Positions 1-6,418 of a DNA stretch of 11,672 nucleotides are shown in pieces. The stretch is from assembly GCA_927911475.1 (NCBI GenBank), contig CAKMPP010000142.1, positions 1-11,672 of the forward strand, given 5' to 3'. Every line of letters starts with the position of its first letter. Position 1 is the stretch's first letter. The notes beneath the pieces are model-generated. The model made no database searches. It saw nothing but the letters and a program-made list of their open reading frames with translations, and was not told the DNA's origin. This DNA is from an uncultured Solobacterium sp. GTDB taxonomy: Bacteria; Bacillota_I; Bacilli_A; Erysipelotrichales; Erysipelotrichaceae. Made by a program: the position numbers and the translations under genes.

Positions 1-815
1 AAATGTTTGAATGCATGGTAAATGCCATCATCAAGAATATCCTTCGTTACATAATCCGCAATAGCCTTAACACTCTCTGCACCATTTCCCATCGCAATAG
101 ATACACCGCAATAGGATAACATCGGAATATCATTTCCACTATCCCCAATTCCTATCGCATCACTACGATCAGCGTGGTAATATTCTAGAACTTTCTCAAT
201 ACCAGTTCCCTTGTTAATATCCTTATTTGTAATTTCTGCCCCATAGAATTTTTTGATAGGGTCTTCGATGACACGGGTGAGGATATATTGACTGTGTAGA
301 GCTTTTTCTAACTGATCAAATTCATGTCCATCTTCGCTGTATACACAGATTTTGTATATCTCATCATCTTCATGTGCCGCTTCTTCTGGATAAATACAGT
401 TCGCCATTGCATTCTGTACTTTTTCTTCGTGGCTTGCATTCGGTAGCGAAAAGTATTTAAGTAGGAATTCATAACCTAATTCATTCCCATACGCTCCTGC
501 ATTTCCTTCTAAGCCATACCCTAGTTTCATACCATTAATCATATCTTTTAGATACTGTAACTCTTCTTTTGGAATTGGACTATCATAGATACATTTGCGA
601 TCGGCATAGACTTTCGCACCAGCCGCAAGAATATAACCATCAATATCATATTCTAGATATGTCACAATCTCAGCTAAGCTTCTTCCTGTACATAAGAATA
701 CTTTATGCCCATTTTGTCTTGCCCTGTGGATAGCTCGCAAAGCACTTTCTGGTGTTTCGTTAGTTGCTGAACTATATAAAGTACCATCAATATCTAGAAA
801 TATATATTTTGTCAT
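1..815 (-). CDS. Cof-type HAD-superfamily phosphatase, 3' end cut by window
   Basis: Cytosolic phosphatase of the Cof/HAD-IIB class, whose members typically dephosphorylate sugar phosphates or small metabolites; the substrate cannot be told. I translated 271 codons from ATG at 815, with no stop before the window edge. Motif I is IFLDIDGT (nucleophile D8, acid D10), motif II is the threonine in FLCTGRS, and motif IV is GIGDSGNDIPML near residue 225, with a cap region between as expected for IIB members. Family length is about 260-280, so only a few residues are missing. A good SD (GGAGG) lies 7 bases before the ATG. It follows thiT on the same strand but a terminator separates them, so it is probably transcribed from its own weak promoter or by readthrough. 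The family call is secure; the substrate is unknown. Confidence 0.9.
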   Translation of the reverse strand, partial: MTKYIFLDIDGTLYSSATNETPESALRAIHRARQNGHKVFLCTGRSLAEIVTYLEYDIDGYILAAGAKVYADRKCIYDSPIPKEELQYLKDMINGMKLGYGLEGNAGAYGNELGYEFLLKYFSLPNASHEEKVQNAMANCIYPEEAAHEDDEIYKICVYSEDGHEFDQLEKALHSQYILTRVIEDPIKKFYGAEITNKDINKGTGIEKVLEYYHADRSDAIGIGDSGNDIPMLSYCGVSIAMGNGAESVKAIADYVTKDILDDGIYHAFKH

Positions 816-833
816 ATCAAATCCTCCGCCTCT

Positions 834-839
834 ATTATA
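834..839 (-). promoter_or_regulatory. Candidate -10 box for the HAD phosphatase gene
   Basis: The minus strand reads TATAAT here, about 19 bases before the ATG at 815 and just after the thiT terminator. No convincing -35 hexamer is seen 16-18 bases upstream, where the terminator stem lies. It may be chance; the leader would be very short. Confidence 0.3.
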
Positions 840-842
840 GCC

Positions 843-868
843 AAAAAAAGATTGGCATGTGCCAATCT
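843..868 (-). terminator. Rho-independent terminator of thiT
   Basis: On the minus strand an 8-bp perfect stem (AGATTGGC / GCCAATCT, loop ACAT) is followed by a run of seven T. It starts one base after the thiT stop codon. Confidence 0.9.
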
Positions 869-869
869 C

Positions 870-1572
870 TTACATTCCTTGGATATTTGCTTTTTTAATT
901 CGACTCATTAATACTGGAACGATTAATAAGCAGATAATCATTGTCACTAAGTTATACCATAAGTTATAACCCAATGAGAATGTCCATGCTGGTAAACTTC
1001 CTGCTGCAGTACCTTCTGCCCAGAAATAGGCACCAGAAATAACTGTAGAGAAATACTTAATTACCATCACAATTACAATACCAAAGTGACCCTTTGTGCT
1101 TGTTAGGAATAGACCTAATGCAATTACCAATCCAGCTAGTACGATACCACCTACTAGAGCCATTAGATTCATGCCGTAAGAATAATAAACGGCAGCGCAA
1201 GCAGATAAACCAATTAAAGATACTACAGTTAATACCACTGGTTTGCTTGCATGTTCAAACGGTTTAAACAATGACACCATTCCAACAATACTGATTGGCA
1301 GTACATAGTCTAATACAATCTGCATTGGTTGAACAAAGTACATTGGGAAACCTAATGCAATTGTTAGTAAGAATGACGCAAGTCCACACAGCGCTCCATT
1401 CTTCCAACCAAGATGATACGATGCAATCATAAGTGGAATTAATTCAAGTTCAATTGATCCACCATTAGGCATCTGTAGGAAAGGTATCATATTTCCTACC
1501 ATTTTTAGCGCTACATATAACGCCATGTAGATTGCCATAAATGCAATCTTTTTTAATCTGATCGTTTTTCAT
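870..1572 (-). CDS. thiT: Thiamine transporter substrate-binding subunit ThiT (ECF S-component), one-base frameshift near the 5' end
   Basis: Integral membrane S-component that binds thiamine and works with a shared EcfA-EcfA'-EcfT energizing module, which is not in this window. Family marks: about six hydrophobic segments, GGSIELELIPL early on, a VQPMQIVLDYVLP-like stretch, and KYF..ISG..FW followed by FSLGYN near the C terminus. The TPP riboswitch upstream supports thiamine strongly. The uninterrupted frame begins at ATG 1538, but that ATG has no SD. ATG 1572 has a strong GGAGGTG at proper spacing. Reading from 1572 (MKNDQIKK..) reaches the main frame only if one base is removed from the A6 run at 1549-1554; that gives 233 residues. 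The histidine usual before the (S/A)G..FW motif seems to be threonine here, so affinity or exact ligand could differ. Confidence 0.9.
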
Positions 1573-1580
1573 AAAAAATA

Positions 1581-1599
1581 CACCTCCATTTTGAAGGCG
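1581..1599 (-). promoter_or_regulatory. SD-sequestering hairpin in the thiT leader
   Basis: In the mRNA CGCCUUC (1599-1593) pairs with GGAGGUG (1587-1581), seven pairs including two G-U, around loop AAAAU. The 3' arm is the thiT SD. No terminator lies between riboswitch and gene, so this hairpin is the likely translational expression platform. The alternative pairing that would release it was not worked out. Confidence 0.6.
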
Positions 1600-1615
1600 C
1601 AAGGAATTAAAGAAT

Positions 1616-1687
1616 TGAACTCCCTACGCTAGCTTTACCTAGATCAGGTGATAAGGGTTTTTCTCAGCATGCATGCACCCCTGTTCA
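1616..1687 (-). promoter_or_regulatory. TPP (THI-box) riboswitch
   Basis: The minus strand carries the conserved landmarks in order: GGGGTGC, GCTGAGA, ACCC, ACCTGATCTAGGTAA and GCGTAGGGA, closed by a P1 helix (TGAAC / GTTCA). It senses thiamine pyrophosphate and, by known precedent, lowers expression of the downstream gene, here thiT. Confidence 0.95.
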
Positions 1688-1695
1688 CGCAATCA

Positions 1696-1724
1696 ATCAT
1701 ATCACTTTTTATAATGAAAGAAAA
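1696..1724 (-). promoter_or_regulatory. Candidate promoter of the TPP riboswitch-thiT transcript
   Basis: The -10 box is TATGAT (1701-1696). The -35 position (TTTTCT, 17-base spacer) is poor. Transcription would begin about 8 bases before the riboswitch. The -35 overlaps the T-run that ends the proposed upstream small RNA. Confidence 0.5.
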
Positions 1725-1760
1725 AGAATATTGCTTGGATGCCCCGTCCTTACAATATTC
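1717..1760 (-). terminator. Rho-independent terminator of the proposed small RNA
   Basis: On the minus strand GAATATTG (1760-1753) pairs perfectly with CAATATTC (1733-1726), with an inner GGA/TCC stem around loop CGGGGCA, followed by TTTTTCTTT. No protein gene on this strand ends nearby, which is why an RNA gene is suspected. Confidence 0.75.
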
Positions 1761-1949
1761 TTCATTATTTCGCATATTCCAGTGTAATTTGAGGAGGACA
1801 CGGATATGCATGGATTTTTTCCGGACATTATGTCAATTAGATTTTTACAAGTCTGCCCATGACTTGTAATAAAGGATTCCGGAACACGCAGGGACTGATG
1901 TATAAAGGAGTGTGTGATGGAAAGAGTGAGACATCAGTTAGCCTGTGCT
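1717..1949 (-). ncRNA. Candidate metal-regulated trans-acting small RNA, FsrA/IsrR-like in logic
   Basis: This gene-free stretch is framed on the minus strand by a TTGACA-17-TAACAT promoter (1984-1956) and a terminator (1760-1717), giving an RNA of about 230 nt. Its 5' hairpin has a 7-bp stem (CUGAUGU 1937-1931 / ACAUCAG 1901-1895) around a 29-nt purine-poor loop containing CUCUUUCC and CACACUCCUUU. A second hairpin is a perfect 8-bp stem (1868-1861 / 1853-1846). A third (1803-1779) is a 6-bp stem with one bulged base and shows CCUCCUC in its loop. CUCCU-type loops are complementary to ribosome binding sites, as in iron-sparing sRNAs. Two GTTAG-N6-CTAAC boxes cover the promoter. A 29-codon frame on this strand from about 1934 has no SD. 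The frames on the other strand owe their SD-like GAGGAGG and AAAGGAG to these anti-SD loops. Promoter, boxes, folds and terminator are seen; function is inferred. Confidence 0.65.
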
Positions 1950-1952
1950 AAC
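1937..1952. promoter_or_regulatory. Operator-like inverted repeat, promoter-proximal copy
   Basis: GTTAGCCTGTGCTAAC, fitting GTTAG-N6-CTAAC. It covers the predicted start site of the small RNA. It sits inside a longer perfect repeat, CAGTTAGC-CTGT-GCTAACTG. A DtxR/IdeR-type metalloregulator is a guess from the TTAG/CTAA half-sites. Confidence 0.65.
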
Positions 1953-1955
1953 TGT

Positions 1956-1984
1956 ATGTTAGCAAACACTAACCCTCCTGTCAA
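1956..1984 (-). promoter_or_regulatory. Promoter of the proposed small RNA
   Basis: On the minus strand a perfect TTGACA (1984-1979) is separated by 17 bases from TAACAT (1961-1956, 4/6 match). One operator copy lies in the spacer and -10, the other over the start site, so a bound repressor would block it. Confidence 0.65.
1958..1973. promoter_or_regulatory. Operator-like inverted repeat, second copy
   Basis: GTTAGCAAACACTAAC, the same GTTAG-N6-CTAAC pattern. Its centre is 21 bp from the first copy, two helical turns, so both would lie on the same face of the DNA. Confidence 0.65.
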
Positions 1985-2046
1985 CAAAGATTATCATTTT
2001 TTATCAAAAATTATTTCAAATTATTTTATACCTTCTACTGACGTTA

Positions 2047-2082
2047 CAAAAAGACAACATATGTTACGCCATATATTGTCTT
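2047..2082 (-). terminator. Rho-independent terminator of the tandem phosphatase gene
   Basis: A 13-bp stem with one mismatch (2082-2070 / 2063-2051) and a 6-base loop is followed on the minus strand by a T-run. It lies about 10 bases after the stop codon. Confidence 0.85.
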
Positions 2083-2091
2083 ATGTATTGA

Positions 2092-3315
2092 TTAGTCGCT
2101 CATCTTTTGAATGAGTTCATATTGATTACTTGTCATTCTAAAGTGCGCAATTCCACAGTTTGGAACTGGATGAACACCCAGTTCGGAAGCTTCTTGGAAA
2201 ATATCCTCCTTTTTTAATCCAAATAAGGCTTCAAGACATACAAGATAGAAGTCTCCGTGAGAAACCAGTAATACTGTATCCTGATCTTGATGTGTATCAT
2301 AGATTTCTTGGAACATTGAATAGATACGCTTTGTAACATCGCTATGTTCCTCGCCACCCACATCACCATAATGCGTATCCATAAAGCGTTTACTACTAGG
2401 GTCTGCCTCTTTGAATGTTAAACCCTCAAGATCACCATAACTTACTTCACAGATTTTTTTTTGTATAAACAATATTTCCTGGGTGATATTGAGCAATCAT
2501 TTCTGCAGTATCACGAGCACGCTCAGAAGTCGAAACATAATGGTAGAGAAATGTATATCCTTTAACTTCTCGGCTGCCTCTTGTGCTTCTTGAATGCCTT
2601 TTTCAGTTAAAGGACTATCGCATCTACCTTGAATACGTTCCTGTACATTAAATCTTGTTTCCCCATGGCGCATCAAGTAAATATCAATTGTTTTTGGATG
2701 ATAGAGTTGGCGATACTCATTTACATCAATTGGCTCCTGGTCTAAGAAGAACACTCCATCTTTGTAATGAAATATCAACATACCAGTATTAGGCATGAGC
2801 CAACGATTCTGTTCTTTACAACGATTTACATAATCATCTAAATTCATACCGAATAAAATTTCTAAGATGCGCACTGCATAAGCACCATGACTTACTAGAA
2901 GAATGGTATCTCTATCATTAGACTCATCAACAATACTCTGCATTGTGGTACGAACGCGCTTTGCAAATCCTTCACTGCTTTCACCACCTTTGGATGACCA
3001 ATCATCAAAGAATGGGGAATCTAAAACTTCTTCCTTACGGGCACCATCTAGCGAGCCAAAAGAGAACTCCTTTAAGCCTTTAGTAAGAATTAAGGGAATG
3101 TCATGATACTTACAGATTTCTTTCGCAGTATCCCAAGCTCTTTCAGAGGTTGAACAATACGCACGATTAAATGGCACATTTCTAAGTGCAGACGCAACAT
3201 TTTCTGCCTGTTGAATGCCTTCTTCTAGCAATGGACTATCACACCAGCCCTGCATACGACCTTTACGATTAAATAAGGTTTTTCCGTGTCTAACAAAATA
3301 AAATTTCAATTCCAT
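2092..3315 (-). CDS. Tandem two-domain histidine phosphatase (phosphoglycerate-mutase-like), broken by two compensating single-base indels
   Basis: Two histidine-phosphatase modules in one 407-residue protein. Domain 1 (about 1-205) has FVRHGKT with catalytic H10, STSERA, acid LKEFSFG and second histidine in LLVSHG at H143. Domain 2 (about 210-407) repeats the set: LMRHGET at H217, STSERA, LCEVSYGDLEG and LLVSHGD. The reaction could be phosphoglycerate mutation or, more likely, removal of phosphate from a small metabolite. The frame breaks after residue 259, where one base is missing at 2539-2540 (STIYVSTSERA expected), and returns at the A9 run 2452-2461, which has one base too many. The net shift is zero and 1224 nt equals 408 codons. 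As written, the reading stops at 2497. The SD is weak (GGGGT, about 11 bases before ATG). It is transcribed divergently from ktrB. Confidence 0.85.
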
Positions 3316-3366
3316 GTATTTTGTACCCCAATTCTTTGTATTTTCTCTTATTTTTCACAAATAATG

Positions 3367-3395
3367 TTGGTAATAAACGCCGAGAATACTATAAT
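3367..3395 (+). promoter_or_regulatory. Promoter of ktrB-ktrA
   Basis: TTGGTA, a 17-base spacer, then perfect TATAAT. The leader to ATG 3452 would be about 50 nt. Confidence 0.75.
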
Positions 3396-3406
3396 ATTTT
3401 AGTCGT

Positions 3407-3430
3407 TATGATAGTATCATATACGTATAT
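3407..3430. promoter_or_regulatory. Overlapping inverted repeats in the ktrB leader, candidate operator
   Basis: TATGATA-G-TATCATA (3407-3421) is a perfect 7-1-7 repeat starting about 5 bases after the predicted start site. A perfect 12-bp palindrome ATATACGTATAT (3419-3430) overlaps it. The 7-1-7 layout is that of Fur-family boxes, although the bases do not match the Fur, PerR or Zur consensus closely. The regulator is unknown. Confidence 0.45.
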
Positions 3431-3451
3431 ACTACATTCTGAAAGGGTATT

Positions 3452-4786
3452 ATGAATTTTCTTAGAAATAAACTACACCTAACATATCCACAGATGATTA
3501 TTCTGGGATTTGGCGCAATTATCGTATTCGGTGCATTGTTACTGATGACACCATTTGCCAGCCAATCTGGACATTGGACTCCATTTATCAATGCACTATT
3601 TACATCCACTTCATGTGTTTGTGTAACTGGATTGGTTGTATACGATACTGCCACATATTGGAGCTTCTTTGGACAGCTAGTGATTATTATTCTGATTCAG
3701 ATTGGTGGACTTGGTGTTGTGACTGTAATCACATCACTTGCGCTCATTACTGGCAGAAGAATTGGTTATCTTGCCCGTTCCACTTTGGCAAACTCCATTT
3801 CAATTTCAGCAGTTGGTGGTATTATCCGCTTATTACACTTTATCTTTAAGATTACATTTATGGTCGAAGGTTTCTTCGCCCTACTCATGTCATTTATATT
3901 CATACCAGAGTTTGGACTCATCAAGGGTATTTGGTACAGTATCTTCCATTCCATCTCAGCCTTCTGTAATGCAGGTTTTGATTTAATGGGTGTTCGTGAG
4001 CCATTCTCATCCCTAACAAGTTATGTTTCCAATCCAATTATCAATATTTCGATTATGTCGTTGATCTTGATTGGTGGTTTAAGCTTCTCCACTTGGGCAG
4101 ATATCAAAGAATATAAGTTTAAACTACATCGTTATCACATGCAGTCTAAGATTATCTTGTTAATGACCGCAATCCTAGTCATATTCCCTGCAATCTACTT
4201 CTTCTTTGTGGATTTTGCAGGTATGCCTTTAGGCACAAGAATTCTAGCTTCATTCTTCCAATCTGTAACACCACGCACTGCTGGATTTAATACAGTAGAC
4301 CTTACAAAGATGACTGAATCCAGTATCTTCTTACAGATTATATTAATGTTAATTGGTGCTGCACCAGGTTCTACTGGTGGTGGTATGAAGATGACAACCT
4401 TCTTCGTATTAGTCACAACAAGTATGGCAATCTTTAGAAACCGTTCCCGTACAGAGAGTTTCGGTAGAACAATCCCAGAGACAGTCATACGTAACGCTAC
4501 CACAATCTTGATGTTATATATCTCATTATGTGTAGGTGCCGCAATGATTATTAGTGTCATTGAGAATGTTCCAATGGTAACCGCAATGTATGAGACCGCA
4601 TCCGCAATCGCTACCGTAGGTTTAACACTAGGTATCACACGTGATTTAACGATTATTTCAAGAATCATCTTAATCTTCCTAATGTTCGCTGGACGTATTG
4701 GAGGACTCACCCTGATTTATGGTATGTTCCCATTCCGCAATCAATGCTTAGGTAGATGTATTGAAGAAAATGTAGCCGTAGGCTAA
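3452..4786 (+). CDS. ktrB: Ktr/Trk-type potassium uptake channel subunit KtrB
   Basis: Membrane pore of a KtrAB potassium uptake system. Its 444 residues match KtrB length. All four pore-loop filter motifs of the TrkH/TrkG/KtrB family are visible: TSTSCVCVTGL (51-61, filter G60), SAFCNAGFD (G175), TPRTAGFNT (G278) and ASAIATVGL (G390). The PGSTGGGMK segment (305-313) in the broken third M2 helix marks the gating region. Start: ATG with AAAGGG five bases upstream. ktrA follows after 12 bases in the same operon, confirming the Ktr assignment. The frame is intact, unlike several neighbours. The ion (potassium, usually sodium-coupled) is from family knowledge. Confidence 0.95.
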   Translation: MNFLRNKLHLTYPQMIILGFGAIIVFGALLLMTPFASQSGHWTPFINALFTSTSCVCVTGLVVYDTATYWSFFGQLVIIILIQIGGLGVVTVITSLALITGRRIGYLARSTLANSISISAVGGIIRLLHFIFKITFMVEGFFALLMSFIFIPEFGLIKGIWYSIFHSISAFCNAGFDLMGVREPFSSLTSYVSNPIINISIMSLILIGGLSFSTWADIKEYKFKLHRYHMQSKIILLMTAILVIFPAIYFFFVDFAGMPLGTRILASFFQSVTPRTAGFNTVDLTKMTESSIFLQIILMLIGAAPGSTGGGMKMTTFFVLVTTSMAIFRNRSRTESFGRTIPETVIRNATTILMLYISLCVGAAMIISVIENVPMVTAMYETASAIATVGLTLGITRDLTIISRIILIFLMFAGRIGGLTLIYGMFPFRNQCLGRCIEENVAVG

Positions 4787-4798
4787 ATAGGAGAGAGT

Positions 4799-5452
4799 AT
4801 GAAACAGATTTTAATTATTGGTATGGGGCGTTTTGGCCGTCATATTGCCCGCAAGTTAAATGATTTAGATATTCAGGTATTAGGTATTGATAATGATGAA
4901 GATAAGGTAAGAGAAGTATTACCTTATGTCACAAATGCCGAAGTTGGTGATGCGACAAACCAAGACTTCTTAAAGACACTGGGTCTTAAGAACTTCGATG
5001 TTTGTATCGTTGCGGTTGGTGATAACTTCTTGGCTTCCCTAGAAATCACTTCTTACCTCAAGGAGTTAGGCGCAAAGAAAGTTGTATCCCGTGCTGCACG
5101 GGATACACAAGAAAAGTTCTTATTACGAAATGGCGCAGATGCAGTTGTATATCCTGAAAAGTTAATGGGTAACTTAACTGCCATGCGTTATAGCAGTGAT
5201 AATATCTTTGACTACATTCAAATCGGCAAAGACTTCGCAGTATTTGAAATCGCTGTGCCAAATGAATGGTTAGGTAAGACAATTGGTCAGGTAGATGTTC
5301 GTAAGCACTACAACATCAATATCATCGCAATTAAGAAGGATGACGATATCTCTGTTACACCTGGAGCTGCACACGTACTCAATTCCGAAGAATCTCTATT
5401 AGTATTAGGAAAAGATAAAGATATCCGTAGTGCATTCCATATTTTAGGTTAA
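4799..5452 (+). CDS. ktrA: Ktr potassium uptake regulatory subunit KtrA (RCK domain)
   Basis: Cytosolic gating ring protein that binds nucleotide and opens or closes the KtrB pore. The 217 residues comprise an RCK-N Rossmann domain with GMGRFG (8-13) and the acidic strand end GIDNDE (29-34), then an RCK-C domain (about 135-217), the site that binds c-di-AMP in some relatives. SD AGGAG (4789-4793) is five bases before the ATG. It is the second gene of the ktrBA operon. Its stop codon overlaps the stop of the convergent AraC gene: the shared TTAA at 5449-5452 gives TAA on both strands. I see no terminator between them, so the two transcripts may overlap. Confidence 0.95.
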   Translation: MKQILIIGMGRFGRHIARKLNDLDIQVLGIDNDEDKVREVLPYVTNAEVGDATNQDFLKTLGLKNFDVCIVAVGDNFLASLEITSYLKELGAKKVVSRAARDTQEKFLLRNGADAVVYPEKLMGNLTAMRYSSDNIFDYIQIGKDFAVFEIAVPNEWLGKTIGQVDVRKHYNINIIAIKKDDDISVTPGAAHVLNSEESLLVLGKDKDIRSAFHILG

Positions 5453-6252
5453 TCTTTGTTTCGATAAGCATGACTTGGTGATATTCCAAAATGCTTTTTA
5501 TACAACCGACTAAAATATAATGGATCTTGATATCCTACATTCCAAGCAGCCTCTGTTACCGAATAACCCTTCAGTAATAAATCGGCTGCTTTTCTTAATC
5601 GCAAACGAATCAAATAGTCGATTGGACGAATATGGTAAACTTTATTGAACTTATAGGAAAAATGCGCCTCATCCATCTGTGCAGCTTCTGCTAAATCCTT
5701 CAACTTTAAATTCTTATGATAAAAAGTCTCCATGAGTTCAATCGCATTTTCAATTTGTAACAACTCTTGATTAATATAAGAATAACCAAAGCAACTGAGA
5801 ATCAATTGTTGTGCGATTAAGTTACGTTGAATCTGATCATCCCAGTTTGCACGAATAACACTATTCTGTAAACGATTCAATAACTCAATGGAACTACTAT
5901 CTTGAAGCGCAGAAATTTCATATACCATATTCATGATATCGCTACTACCATGCCAGGGAACCTCTGGGTCATAGTAGATATTCAAATGCACAAACGGCTC
6001 TTTTGAACTTACTTCAAATGTAACTCTCTGATTTTTCGCACCGTGGATAATATGTTTTGGACTTGCATGAAAAGTTTGATCATTAAACGAAATTTTCGCA
6101 CTTCCTGAAAGAGGATAAATAAATGCACTATGCGTTGTATCGTAAGAAATCTGTTTTCCACTCTCTTTCTTCTGCATAGAAATACCTGTAATCAATAATT
6201 TACGATTGGTATATTCCTTTTGGCAGGCAATCATAAAGTCCTTTTTCTGCAT
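5449..6252 (-). CDS. AraC-family transcriptional regulator, probable siderophore or iron sensor
   Basis: 267 residues. The N-terminal half looks like an AraC cupin sensor domain (YPLSGSAKISFNDQ, then HIIHGAK). The C-terminal third (about 169-267) is the double helix-turn-helix: LKLKDLAEAAQMDEAHFSYKF (HTH1) and SVTEAAWNVGYQDPLYFSRLY (HTH2), ending in the usual FGISPSHAY. It is transcribed divergently from the ferric-siderophore operon, with overlapping promoters at 6325-6361. AraC regulators beside siderophore importers (Btr of Bacillus subtilis is the precedent) activate uptake when the siderophore is present; by analogy that is its likely job. Start ATG 6252 is preceded by GGAAGAGG. Its 5' leader carries a long perfect inverted repeat (6283-6316), possibly for autoregulation. 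Confidence 0.88.
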   Translation of the reverse strand: MQKKDFMIACQKEYTNRKLLITGISMQKKESGKQISYDTTHSAFIYPLSGSAKISFNDQTFHASPKHIIHGAKNQRVTFEVSSKEPFVHLNIYYDPEVPWHGSSDIMNMVYEISALQDSSSIELLNRLQNSVIRANWDDQIQRNLIAQQLILSCFGYSYINQELLQIENAIELMETFYHKNLKLKDLAEAAQMDEAHFSYKFNKVYHIRPIDYLIRLRLRKAADLLLKGYSVTEAAWNVGYQDPLYFSRLYKKHFGISPSHAYRNKD

Positions 6253-6282
6253 AGTTTTACCTCTTCCTTAGACAATCTTTCT

Positions 6283-6321
6283 AACATGGATAATATTTTA
6301 CATAATTATCCATGTTTTTTT
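6283..6321. repeat. Perfect 12-bp inverted repeat in the araC leader
   Basis: AACATGGATAAT (6283-6294) and ATTATCCATGTT (6305-6316) are perfect complements with a 10-base loop. On the plus strand a T7 run (6315-6321) follows, which would also make a terminator pointing towards the siderophore operon. On the minus strand it falls right at the start of the araC transcript, consistent with an operator or leader hairpin. Confidence 0.7.
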
Positions 6322-6324
6322 ATT

Positions 6325-6353
6325 ATTCTACATTTAAAATGATAAACTTTCCA
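6325..6353 (-). promoter_or_regulatory. Candidate promoter of the AraC gene
   Basis: TGGAAA (6353-6348), 17-base spacer, TAGAAT (6330-6325) on the minus strand. It overlaps the divergent operon promoter almost completely, so the two would compete for RNA polymerase. Confidence 0.5.
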
Positions 6354-6361
6354 TTTATAAT
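6333..6361 (+). promoter_or_regulatory. Promoter of the ferric-siderophore operon
   Basis: TTTAAA (6333-6338), 17-base spacer, perfect TATAAT (6356-6361). The predicted start is near 6368, directly before the GTTAG-N6-CTAAC box. Confidence 0.75.
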
Positions 6362-6370
6362 GTTACGGTG

Positions 6371-6386
6371 GTTAGTTTGTTCTAAC
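6371..6386. promoter_or_regulatory. Operator-like inverted repeat of the siderophore operon
   Basis: GTTAGTTTGTTCTAAC, the third copy of GTTAG-N6-CTAAC in the window, followed directly by another TAAC. It lies at about +3 to +18 of the predicted transcript, the expected place for a repressor site. Association with an iron-uptake operon suggests an iron-responsive repressor. Confidence 0.7.
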
Positions 6387-6418
6387 TAACTTACATGAAA
6401 GGTATGACATAAACTCTA

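Noticed and set aside
1648..1869. Plus-strand open frame of 73 codons
   Set aside because: It runs across the TPP riboswitch and its promoter and across the terminator of the proposed small RNA, all on the other strand. Composition is unlike a protein and there is no SD at its start.
1847..1936. Minus-strand 29-codon frame (MSHSFHH..) inside the proposed small RNA
   Set aside because: The ATG lies within the 5' hairpin stem and has no SD. A dual-function RNA cannot be excluded but nothing supports it.
1914..2114. Plus-strand open frame of 66 codons with an AAAGGAG SD-like sequence
   Set aside because: The SD-like bases are the complement of the anti-SD loop of the minus-strand RNA. The frame crosses both operator boxes and the phosphatase terminator and has no recognisable protein features.
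4195..4710. Minus-strand open frame of 171 codons opposite ktrB
   Set aside because: It is the complement of a gene with all four KtrB pore motifs; its low-complexity hydrophobic translation is a shadow.
6404..6412. Minimal upstream frame ATG-ACA-TAA before the permease
   Set aside because: AAAGG is only one base from this ATG, too close to act as its SD, so a leader peptide is not supported.
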